Source of the DNA: Actinomycetota bacterium
Lineage (GTDB): Bacteria; Actinomycetota; Humimicrobiia; Humimicrobiales; Humimicrobiaceae
Length of the DNA stretch: 5,992 nucleotides
Direction: 5' to 3'
NCBI GenBank assembly: GCA_014360385.1
Contig: JACIXO010000090.1
Span: 1 to 5,992, forward strand
Part shown: in pieces, positions 1 to 5,664 of the stretch
How positions within the stretch are numbered: the stretch's first letter is position 1
Layout of the letters: each line of letters begins with the position of its first letter
Translations under genes and position numbers: made by a program
Notes under the pieces: generated by a model
What the model was told of the DNA's origin: nothing
Seen by the model: the letters and a program-made list of their open reading frames with translations, nothing else
The model's database searches: none

Positions 1-491
1 TTTACTCTTCTTCGAGTCTCTTCAACCTCATCAGCAAGGAGTTGAACTGTCTTTTCTTTTTCTGCAAGATTCAAAAGCATTTCGATAAATCTATCAAATT
101 TAATAAGCCAGACGTCTAGTTCACCTGAAGTATTAAGATATCCATAAGGTATGATATCTCCTTCCACTACTTTAGTATAAACAGGAACTCTAACACTCAT
201 AAGATTTTTCTCTCCAACTGAAATAGATATTTCTTTTGCAGGAAGAAGTAAAGCCTGTTCAGTCTGATAAGGATCGGTTCTAGCTTTGGCAAGAAGAAAC
301 CCCTGAAGTATCGCCTGAAATTCATTCTCTATAGTAAGCCTAAGTTCCTTTACCTCATCAATAACAGAGAGTAGCTGCCGCATTAGCTCGTCCCTTTTAT
401 CTTTCAATAACTTATGTCCTCTTATTGCAATTTGGAGCCTCTTTCTTAACCGAAGAAGCTCCATTCTGGTAGCATTGACCTTAAGTATCAT
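1..491 (-). CDS. atpD: A/V-type ATPase subunit D, 3'-truncated by the window edge
   Basis: This is the central rotor-shaft subunit, which turns inside the A3B3 head and passes torque between the head and the c-ring. The frame is open from an ATG at 491 to the left edge, giving 163 complete codons and no stop; the family is about 200-215 residues, so roughly the last fifth is missing. The start MILKVNATRMELLRLRKRL, then GHKLLKDKRDELMRQL (residues 25-40), is the hallmark N-terminal coiled-coil helix of the family. The last visible residues, EVEETRRRV, open the C-terminal helix where the family usually continues with an N-A-L stretch. An in-frame TAA lies four codons upstream of the ATG, so no earlier start is possible. 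The apparent TAA at the left edge is out of frame. A 254-base gap separates it from B, unlike the tight A-B junction. The symbol follows the A/V-ATPase convention (also ntpD), not F-type atpD. Confidence 0.95.
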   Translation of the reverse strand, partial: MILKVNATRMELLRLRKRLQIAIRGHKLLKDKRDELMRQLLSVIDEVKELRLTIENEFQAILQGFLLAKARTDPYQTEQALLLPAKEISISVGEKNLMSVRVPVYTKVVEGDIIPYGYLNTSGELDVWLIKFDRFIEMLLNLAEKEKTVQLLADEVEETRRRV

Positions 492-505
492 AAAAGTATT
501 TTAAA

Positions 506-513
506 TCTCCTTT
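506..513 (-). promoter_or_regulatory. Shine-Dalgarno site of subunit D
   Basis: The minus strand reads AAAGGAGA, a strong anti-16S match, but about 14-15 bases separate its core from the ATG at 491, longer than the usual 5-10. The intervening bases are AT-only apart from one C and could fold or stay single-stranded. No other start is available in frame, so this spacing looks real and may lower D translation, though that is inference. Confidence 0.6.
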
Positions 514-551
514 CCATTCCCAATTTCAATTTTAATTTTCTATTCTTTTCT

Positions 552-557
552 ATTATA
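552..557 (-). promoter_or_regulatory. Possible -10 box upstream of subunit D
   Basis: The minus strand reads TATAAT, a perfect sigma70-type -10 hexamer, about 60 bases upstream of the D start. The -35 region at a 17-base spacer is TAGTTT, a poor match to TTGACA, and there is no extended -10 TG. In such AT-rich DNA a perfect hexamer arises easily by chance, so this is only a weak candidate for an internal promoter. Confidence 0.15.
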
Positions 558-597
558 ATTTCCTATTCTGCTACAAACTAGTTTCTTATTATGCCCC

Positions 598-650
598 AGA
601 AAAGATTTTTTATCCTATTCTAAATTTTTATCCTATTCTAAATCTTTTCT
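598..650 (-). repeat. 11-bp perfect inverted repeat in the B-D gap
   Basis: The arms are agaaaagattt (598-608) and aaatcttttct (640-650), exact reverse complements around a 31-base interior. In the transcript this would be an AU-rich stem-loop between the B and D genes. No U-run follows the 3' arm, so it does not look like an intrinsic terminator. A role in mRNA processing or differential stability is possible but inferred. Confidence 0.6.
607..643. repeat. Tandem repeat, two 18-bp units
   Basis: Two perfect 18-base units abut at 607-624 and 625-642, with the match running one base further; the plus-strand unit is tttttatcctattctaaa. The core tcctattct also occurs at 561-569, so the core appears three times in this gap. 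The repeat fills the interior of the surrounding inverted repeat. It is noncoding as far as can be seen. Confidence 0.85.
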
Positions 651-671
651 AAACAAGTTCACTAAATAAAC

Positions 672-837
672 TTAAGCTTCTTTTTCCTTCTCCCTTGCTT
701 TCTCTTCCTCATTCTTTTTTACCTTTTCTCTTTCCTGCACCTTTTCTATACTCCTTCTCTTTCCATTACATATTCTCCTCCTGCTACTACTTTTCCTTTC
801 TCTTCTTCTATCTCTTCTCTTTCTCTTCTAAATTTAG
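672..837 (-). other. Purine-rich low-complexity tract spanning the B stop codon
   Basis: For about 165 bases the coding strand is almost entirely A and G. It covers the B C-terminal tail, the B stop (TAG at 746-748) and about 75 bases beyond. Past the stop, the -1 frame stays open and spells a Lys/Glu-rich stretch (KVQEREKVKKNEEE, then KAREKEKEA) to a TAA at 672-674. T-poor sequence rarely forms stops, so an open frame here is weak evidence of coding. The tract could be a slippage-prone region where the B tail length varies. Confidence 0.55.
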
Positions 838-2200
838 TCCAGTATTTATCAAGATATTCGTCTCTTACTCTCTTTAACTCTTCCCTTGGGAACATTGAAA
901 GAAGCTTCCAGCCTAAATCAAGAGTATTCTCAATAGATCTATTCTCATACTCACCCTGGGAGACATATCGAGCTTCAAATTCCTCAGCAAATCTAGAATA
1001 AAGCTTGTCCATCTCTGTAAGAGCTGCTTCTCCCAGTATAGCTGAAAGTTCTTGAACTTCCTTTCCTCTTGCATAAGCAGCATAAAGCTGGTTAAAAAGA
1101 TCAGCATGGTCTTCCCTTGTTTTACCTTTACCTATTCCTTTATCCTTAAGCCTTGAAAGAGATGGTAAAACATCTATAGGAGGAGAAACCTTCTTCTTGT
1201 AAAGAGAGCGAGAGAGAATTATCTGTCCCTCTGTAATATACCCTGTAAGGTCAGGTATAGGGTGGGTTTTATCATCTTCAGGCATGGTAAGAACAGGGAT
1301 AAGTGTTATCGAACCCTTCTTTCCCTTTATTCTTCCTGCCCTTTCATATATTGTAGCAAGATCTGTGTACAAATAACCAGGATAACCTCTTCTCCCTGGA
1401 ACTTCTTTCCTGGCTGCAGAAACCTCCTTCAAGGCCTCACAATAATTAGTCATGTCAGTAAGAATTACAAGGACATGCATATCCTTCTCAAAAGCCAGAT
1501 ACTCTGCGCATGTAAGGCCAACCCTCGGGGTAGCAATTCTTTCAATTGCAGGGTCATCTGCAAGATTTAATATCAAGACCGCTCTTTCTATAGCTCCTGT
1601 CTTTCTAAAGTCACTTATAAAGTATTCAGCCTCCTCAAAGGTTATACCTATAGCAACAAAAACAACTGCAAATGCCTCTTTTTCACCAAGCACAGTTGAT
1701 TGTCTTGCTATTTGAGCAGCAATTCTATTATGCGGAAGACCTGAACCTGAAAATATAGGCAGCTTCTGGCCTCTTACAAGAGTATTAAGGCCGTCTATTG
1801 CAGATATACCTGTCTGAATAAACTCGGTAGGATAATCTCTGGCATAAGGGTTTATAGGAGCGCCATTTATATCAAGTCTTTTCTCAGGAATAATCTTGTC
1901 ATTTTCAGTTCTAGGAGTACCCAGGCCAGTAAAGACTTTGCCTAAAATATCAGGAGAGAGATACATCTCAATTCCCCTACCAAGAAATCTTACACGAGTC
2001 TTATCAATATCTACACCAGTTGTTCCCTCAAATACCTGAACTAAAGCCTTGTCTCTTTCAACCTCGAGAACCCTGCCTTTCCTTTTACTGCCATCTGGAA
2101 GAATTATCTCCACGAGCTCCTCATATTTTGCACCTTCCACACCTTCTATTAACATTAATGGACCTGTTATATTTGAAACACCTCGATATTCTTTTAACAT
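746..2200 (-). CDS. atpB: A/V-type ATPase subunit B (non-catalytic)
   Basis: This regulatory, non-catalytic subunit alternates with A in the cytoplasmic A3B3 ring and contributes to the nucleotide sites at A-B interfaces. At 484 residues it shows the N-terminal barrel (about 1-75, starting MLKEYRGVSNITGPLMLIEG), a nucleotide-binding fold and a helical C-terminal domain. The P-loop region is the degenerate FSGSGLPHNRIAAQIARQ (150-167) without a GKT, as expected for B. Other family signatures are LTDMTNYCEAL (247-257), PGRRGYPGYLYTDLATIYER (268-287), PDLTGYITEGQI (316-327) and PSLSRL (346-351) with the arginine-finger position R350. The ATG lies 3 bases after the A stop, with GAGGAG at ideal spacing. 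The tail after about residue 457 (RREREEIEEEKGK onward) is charged and somewhat longer than many relatives, which end near 455-470. Symbol in A/V convention (also ntpB). Confidence 0.98.
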   Translation of the reverse strand: MLKEYRGVSNITGPLMLIEGVEGAKYEELVEIILPDGSKRKGRVLEVERDKALVQVFEGTTGVDIDKTRVRFLGRGIEMYLSPDILGKVFTGLGTPRTENDKIIPEKRLDINGAPINPYARDYPTEFIQTGISAIDGLNTLVRGQKLPIFSGSGLPHNRIAAQIARQSTVLGEKEAFAVVFVAIGITFEEAEYFISDFRKTGAIERAVLILNLADDPAIERIATPRVGLTCAEYLAFEKDMHVLVILTDMTNYCEALKEVSAARKEVPGRRGYPGYLYTDLATIYERAGRIKGKKGSITLIPVLTMPEDDKTHPIPDLTGYITEGQIILSRSLYKKKVSPPIDVLPSLSRLKDKGIGKGKTREDHADLFNQLYAAYARGKEVQELSAILGEAALTEMDKLYSRFAEEFEARYVSQGEYENRSIENTLDLGWKLLSMFPREELKRVRDEYLDKYWTKFRREREEIEEEKGKVVAGGEYVMEREGV

Positions 2201-2203
2201 ATC

Positions 2204-3997
2204 CTACTCCTCAATTAGTGATGACATTTCAGTATCGATTTCCTTTTTTATATCATCAATTCTATTAAGTTCGCTCTGCGGAACATATTTCATTCGTGCT
2301 ATCCTATCTCTTACCTTCATATTTTCAATTGCCTTAATATCTGCACCTAACTGTAGGTAATCTCGAGCTTTGTTATAAAAGTATATAATGGTGTTAATCA
2401 TTTTATACTGCTTCTCAACTGATGAGTAGGTGTCTACCTCATGGAATGCATTCTGGTGAAGGAAGTCTTCCCTTATCATTCTTGCAGCAAGAAGTGTTAG
2501 TCTATCCTGGCTTGAAAGCGCATCAATACCAACAAGACGAACTATTTCCTCAAGTTCAGCCTCTTCTTCAAGAATTCTCATTGCCTCAGTTTGTAAATCA
2601 AAATAGTCAGTAGCTACATTTTTCTTAACATATTCCGATATATTTTCAATGTATAGGGAGTACGAATTGAGCCACGAGATCGCTGGGAAGTGCCTTCTAT
2701 ATGCAAGCTGATCTTCAAGTGACCAGAACACCTTTACCACCCTCAAGGTCGCCTGGACAACAGGGTCAGAAAGATCACCTCCAGGAGGTGAAACTGCTCC
2801 AATAATTGAAAGAGCCCCTATCCTATCGTTCTGTCCTGAGAGATTTTTTCCTGAAAGACACTTTACAAGTCCAGCTCTCTCATAAAATGACGCTATCCTT
2901 GCACCAAGATATGCGGGATACCCTTCTTCGCCTGGCATTTCCTCTAGTCTTCCAGAAATTTCCCTCATCGCCTCAGCCCATCTTGAAGTGGAATCTGCCA
3001 TAATTGCAACAGAATATCCCATATCTCTAAAGTACTCACCTATTGTAACTCCTGTATACACAGAAGCTTCTCTTGCAGCTACTGGCATGTTAGAAGTGTT
3101 CGCAATAAGTATAGTTCTTTTCATAAGAGGCTCACCTGATTTGGGGTCTACAAGTTCTGGAAATTCGAGAAGAACATCCGTCATCTCATTTCCTCTTTCC
3201 CCGCATCCTATGTAGACAATAACCTCAGCATCAGCCCACTTGGCAAGCTGATGTTGAATTACAGTTTTCCCCGAACCAAAAGGACCTGGAACACATGCTG
3301 TTCCACCTTTCGCAATGGGGAAAAACATATCTATAACTCTCTGGCCAGTAAAAAGAGAAGTATTAGGAGCAAGCTTTTCAACGTAAGGCCTTGGTGTTCT
3401 AACAGGCCATCTTTGTATCATAGATATTTCTGTATCACCATGCTGGGTTTCTATAACAGCCACCACTTCCTCTACAGTAAAATTCCCTTTTCTTATATCC
3501 TTAACTTTTCCACTTATTCCGGGAGGAACCATAATATAATGCTTTATTAGAGTGGTCTCCTGGACAAATCCGAGATAGTCACCTGGAGCTACGATGTCTC
3601 CTTTTTGTACAAGCGGCTCAAACTCCCATTTTTTCTCTCTATCAAGTGCTGGAAGATGGACTCCCCTTGTTATGAAATCTCCAACTTTTTCATATATAAT
3701 GTTAAGAGGTCTTTGTATTCCATCATAAATGGACTCTATGATTCCAGGGCCAAGCTCTACAGTAAGAGGTTTTCTTGTCAAATATACGGGTTCCCCAACT
3801 CCTATTCCACCGGTTTCTTCATAGACCTGAATAGATGCCAGATCTCCTTTTAGCTCAATAATTTCACCCATGAGTCTTTTCTCAGACACATAAACAACAT
3901 CGAACATTTTGGAGCCTGTCATGTTTTCAGCAACTACAAGGGGACCTGCTACTTTGACAATCCTACCCTTTTTTTCCATATCATCTCTAATTTCCAT
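2204..3997 (-). CDS. atpA: A/V-type ATPase catalytic subunit A
   Basis: This is the ATP-hydrolysing or -synthesising subunit, three copies per enzyme in the cytoplasmic head. Numbered from the ATG at 4003 (599 residues), it has the N-terminal barrel (about 12-80), the A-specific non-homologous insertion (about 115-200), Walker A GPFGSGKT (240-247), GCGERGNEMTDVL (267-279) with catalytic Glu269, Walker B region SVAIMADSTSR (331-341), GRLEEMPGEEGYPAYLGARI (351-370) and SPPGGDLSDPV (405-415). Length is normal for the family (about 580-600). The ATG at 3997 is chosen because GGGAG sits 7 bases before it but only 1 base before the ATG at 4003; an ATG at 3979 is also possible and would begin MEKKGRIVKVAGPLVV, like many relatives. 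The P-loop has Ser, not the Cys found in redox-regulated eukaryotic A subunits. Symbol in A/V convention (also ntpA). Confidence 0.98.
   Translation of the reverse strand: MEIRDDMEKKGRIVKVAGPLVVAENMTGSKMFDVVYVSEKRLMGEIIELKGDLASIQVYEETGGIGVGEPVYLTRKPLTVELGPGIIESIYDGIQRPLNIIYEKVGDFITRGVHLPALDREKKWEFEPLVQKGDIVAPGDYLGFVQETTLIKHYIMVPPGISGKVKDIRKGNFTVEEVVAVIETQHGDTEISMIQRWPVRTPRPYVEKLAPNTSLFTGQRVIDMFFPIAKGGTACVPGPFGSGKTVIQHQLAKWADAEVIVYIGCGERGNEMTDVLLEFPELVDPKSGEPLMKRTILIANTSNMPVAAREASVYTGVTIGEYFRDMGYSVAIMADSTSRWAEAMREISGRLEEMPGEEGYPAYLGARIASFYERAGLVKCLSGKNLSGQNDRIGALSIIGAVSPPGGDLSDPVVQATLRVVKVFWSLEDQLAYRRHFPAISWLNSYSLYIENISEYVKKNVATDYFDLQTEAMRILEEEAELEEIVRLVGIDALSSQDRLTLLAARMIREDFLHQNAFHEVDTYSSVEKQYKMINTIIYFYNKARDYLQLGADIKAIENMKVRDRIARMKYVPQSELNRIDDIKKEIDTEMSSLIEE
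2207..2212 (-). promoter_or_regulatory. Shine-Dalgarno site of subunit B inside the end of A
   Basis: The minus strand reads GAGGAG, which is also the two final Glu codons of subunit A. It is followed by the A stop TAG, three bases, and the B ATG, giving a spacing of 6. Ribosomes ending A would stop on top of the B start, which suggests translational coupling of the two equimolar head subunits. Confidence 0.8.
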
Positions 3998-4004
3998 ATG
4001 CATG

Positions 4005-4009
4005 CTCCC
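4005..4009 (-). promoter_or_regulatory. Shine-Dalgarno site of subunit A
   Basis: The minus strand reads GGGAG within GTGGGAGC. It is too close to the ATG at 4003 (1 base) and well placed for the ATG at 3997 (7 bases), so it decides for the shorter protein by two residues. An in-frame TAA three codons before the 4003 ATG excludes earlier starts. Confidence 0.55.
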
Positions 4010-4061
4010 ACTTTATACTGATTACTAATTTTATGCTTGCTAATTACTGATTTCACGCCTA

Positions 4062-4103
4062 CCTTTAATAGCAAAAACTACTAAATATTAAAACTATTAA
4101 TGG
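4062..4103 (-). repeat. Inverted repeat in the F-A gap
   Basis: The arms are cctttaatag (4062-4071) and ctattaatgg (4094-4103), complementary at 9 of 10 positions around a 22-base AT-rich loop. It lies in the 128-base gap between F and A. No U-run follows it in the transcript, so a terminator is unlikely. The stem is AU-rich and may be chance. Confidence 0.4.
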
Positions 4104-4131
4104 TAAAATAGATATATAACCATTTACATAC

Positions 4132-4467
4132 TCATTCGCTTACTTCCCCACCAATAACGTCTGCTCCTACAGCCTTAATTATTGCTTGACGAAGCCTCCT
4201 GATTGCATAATTATTTCTTTCCTTAAGGCCAGGGATCACCACTATTGATGGTGAAAATTCATAAGAATACTCCCTTATCACAGGATCTAACCTTGCTGCA
4301 ATCTCCTCTGTTATGAATATAATTCCATATCCCTGTTTTGCAAGCTTCCTGATCCACCCTTCCGCCTCCTGGGGAGCTGAGCTGGGAAAAACATCTACTC
4401 CCATAGCTTTGAATATGAGCATTACATTTTTTTCGCCAATTGCTGCAAGCTTAGTCTTTTCTGCCAT
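4132..4467 (-). CDS. atpF: A/V-type ATPase subunit F (NtpG-like)
   Basis: This small Rossmann-like rotor subunit binds the central shaft D and is known in relatives to stimulate or modulate ATPase activity. The 111 residues match the family size (about 100-115). The pattern fits: an N-terminal strand ending in a glycine turn (LAAIGEKNVMLIFKAMGV, 7-24), GYGIIFITEEIAARL (46-60), the conserved SIVVIPG (74-80), and a C-terminal helix RRLRQAIIKAVGAD (90-103). The ATG is the only plausible start because an in-frame TAA lies two codons upstream, yet no good Shine-Dalgarno is visible before it, only a weak GAAG/AAAG. It is flanked by unusually long AT-rich gaps on both sides, in contrast to the tight E-C and A-B junctions. 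The 3' end has an ATGA overlap opening a trivial 3-codon frame. Symbol in A/V convention (ntpG in Enterococcus). Confidence 0.93.
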   Translation of the reverse strand: MAEKTKLAAIGEKNVMLIFKAMGVDVFPSSAPQEAEGWIRKLAKQGYGIIFITEEIAARLDPVIREYSYEFSPSIVVIPGLKERNNYAIRRLRQAIIKAVGADVIGGEVSE

Positions 4468-4512
4468 ATATTACTTTATCTTCACTTAATTATTTATTTC
4501 TTTTCTTAATTA

Positions 4513-4609
4513 CTTATTAATTTACCTCACTCTTCAGTAAACTTTCCTTCTTGCATCTCCCATTCCAGAAAGGAAAAACCTTATTAATCTACCTTACTCT
4601 TCAGTAAAC
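4513..4609 (-). repeat. Near-perfect 30-bp direct repeat in the C-F gap
   Basis: Copies at 4513-4542 and 4580-4609 match at 28 of 30 positions with a period of 67 bases. On the transcript strand each begins GTTTACTGAAGAGT, followed by A/G and AGGTA/G. Each contains a short potential hairpin, TTACT-GAAG-AGT(A/G)A; the change at 4528/4595 turns an A-U pair into a G-U wobble and so keeps it. Each copy also ends a mini-frame in FTEE and a stop, TAA in one and TGA in the other. Function unknown; a tandem duplication of a regulatory or leader segment is possible. Confidence 0.75.
4527..4556 (-). other. Possible 9-codon mini-ORF (MQEGKFTEE)
   Basis: An ATG at 4556 opens MQEGKFTEE and stops at TGA, with the last four codons inside the repeat copy nearer F. 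GGGAG abuts the ATG directly, which is too close for normal initiation. The frame is open further upstream (about eight more codons) without another good start. It may be only a by-product of the repeat. Whether it is translated cannot be judged here. Confidence 0.15.
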
Positions 4610-4623
4610 CCCGTGCCTGTCAT
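4594..4623 (-). other. Possible 9-codon mini-ORF overlapping the C stop (MTGTGFTEE)
   Basis: The ATG shares one base with the stop codon of subunit C (TAATG), an arrangement that permits reinitiation, and encodes MTGTGFTEE followed by TAA. Its last four codons and stop lie in the repeat copy nearer C. The same FTEE-stop ending occurs in the second mini-ORF. Such short frames are common by chance, so the call rests only on the overlap and the shared ending. Confidence 0.18.
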
Positions 4624-5660
4624 TACTGCACCAGCAATATTCTTGACTTTATTCTCTCTTTTTCAACATGATAGACAAGACCCATAAATATGATATTCAG
4701 ACTTCGAAGTTCTATTTTTTTTCTACAAAAAAACCAGATAATTTTTTCAAGACTTGCAATAGAGTACTTAACTGGCTCGAAAAAAGAAAGGTAAAATAGG
4801 TCTTCACCCAACTCAAAAGGGGTAAATGTTTGTTCATCGAAAAGACAGTGAGTTCCTTTTTCAACAATTTTACTGTAAATTGTGCCTTTCATTAGAGCTG
4901 CGAACTCTTCTATAGAGCCATCTTCAAATCGGTAGAATAGGTCAGGCTCCAGGAATCCGTTTGGATAGATTACTCTTTTAAGACCGAACTTACTTCCAGA
5001 AAATTTGTATCTACAAAGATTTTCAATATTGAAGATATCAATAATGTGCCTTAAAAGATTTTCGATAGCCTTGCTCCCAACAGTAGAAACAGCATTAAAT
5101 AGATTTTCAAGATAAAATAATTCTAGTTTCAATTCAAGGAGTCTAAAGTCAGACTCTTCGGACAAAAGCTCCCTGACATACTCAAGCACTGGAATGAGAG
5201 TAGCGTCTATGCCTTCATATTTTCCACTATCAATAGCATACCTTACCCTATTGTAAGAATGTGCAGCTGAAAGCGGGATAAATAGGTAGCTCAGATCCCT
5301 TTCCAGAATCTTAGACTTAATTACAACCTTTATGTTATGTAACTCCTCCTCAAAAATTAAAAGTCTTATGACAGGCATATGTTCAGGCTTAAGCCTCTCT
5401 GTTAGAAACTTTACAGCACTAGAAAGTTCCCTTGTAATAATATCATCGAGACTTTGTTTCTCTTCGATTTCATTCACATATCTACTGTAGTAAGTCTCCT
5501 GAAGCACCTTTAAAAATCCGTCTAAACCTCTTGAAGACAACATACGCTCAAAATGATGCTTCTCCAAAAACTCTCTCTCCCTTACTTTAAGTTCACCACA
5601 GGCAAACAAATAGTACGGGTCTTCAAAAACTTCATATTCTGGTAACTTGATTAACTCCAA
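4623..5660 (-). CDS. atpC: A/V-type ATPase subunit C (AC39/d-like)
   Basis: This funnel-shaped subunit caps the c-ring and seats the central shaft, homologous to eukaryotic subunit d (vATP-synt_AC39 family). With the start chosen here it has 345 residues, typical of the family (about 330-350), and is almost wholly helical. Recognisable parts are the N-terminal DPYYLFACGELKVREREFLE, the mid-domain EEELHNIKVVIKSKIL, and the C-terminal EPVKYSIASLEK with KKIELRSLNIIFMGLVYHVE, which fits the usual ending where membrane-facing helices lead to an I-L-x-G-K/L-like strand. Sequence is more divergent than A or B, as normal for C. The TTG at 5660 is preferred because AAAGGAG precedes it by 7 bases; an upstream TTG at 5681 would add 7 residues, overlap E by 17 bases, and lacks a ribosome site. 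Symbol in A/V convention (also ntpC). Confidence 0.9.
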   Translation of the reverse strand: MELIKLPEYEVFEDPYYLFACGELKVREREFLEKHHFERMLSSRGLDGFLKVLQETYYSRYVNEIEEKQSLDDIITRELSSAVKFLTERLKPEHMPVIRLLIFEEELHNIKVVIKSKILERDLSYLFIPLSAAHSYNRVRYAIDSGKYEGIDATLIPVLEYVRELLSEESDFRLLELKLELFYLENLFNAVSTVGSKAIENLLRHIIDIFNIENLCRYKFSGSKFGLKRVIYPNGFLEPDLFYRFEDGSIEEFAALMKGTIYSKIVEKGTHCLFDEQTFTPFELGEDLFYLSFFEPVKYSIASLEKIIWFFCRKKIELRSLNIIFMGLVYHVEKERIKSRILLVQ

Positions 5661-5664
5661 GTCA

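Larger units (their letters stand above)
492..745 (-). other. Intergenic gap between B and D
   Basis: This 254-base stretch has no supported gene. It holds the distal part of the purine tract, the inverted repeat and tandem 18-bp repeat, a possible -10 box, and the D ribosome site. A 16-codon frame starting at an ATG near 711 (MRKRKQGRRKKKLKFI) is a product of the purine bias and is not called. Confidence 0.8.

Noticed and set aside
1..4. Apparent TAA stop (minus strand) for subunit D at the left edge
   Set aside because: It is out of frame; the D frame reads GTA and then AA- across it, so the gene runs beyond the window.
695..711. ATG opening a 16-codon Lys/Arg-rich frame after B (also running to about 661)
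   Set aside because: Composition follows from the purine tract and no clear ribosome site is present.
695..877. Plus-strand frame rich in Phe and Ser, hydrophobic like a membrane peptide
   Set aside because: It is the reverse of the purine-rich B tail; the pyrimidine bias creates the Phe/Ser/Leu composition, and there is no ribosome site or homology signal.
1262..3853. Several plus-strand and alternative-frame open frames of 60-100 codons
   Set aside because: They lie opposite the strongly conserved A and B genes and have no family signature.
4011..4050. Similar actgatta / taattactga words before the A gene
   Set aside because: Short AT-rich words, imperfect and without a consistent direct or inverted arrangement.
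4004..4131. Promoter upstream of A
   Set aside because: TATAAA- and TTGCTA-like words exist but none pair at a 16-18 base spacing.
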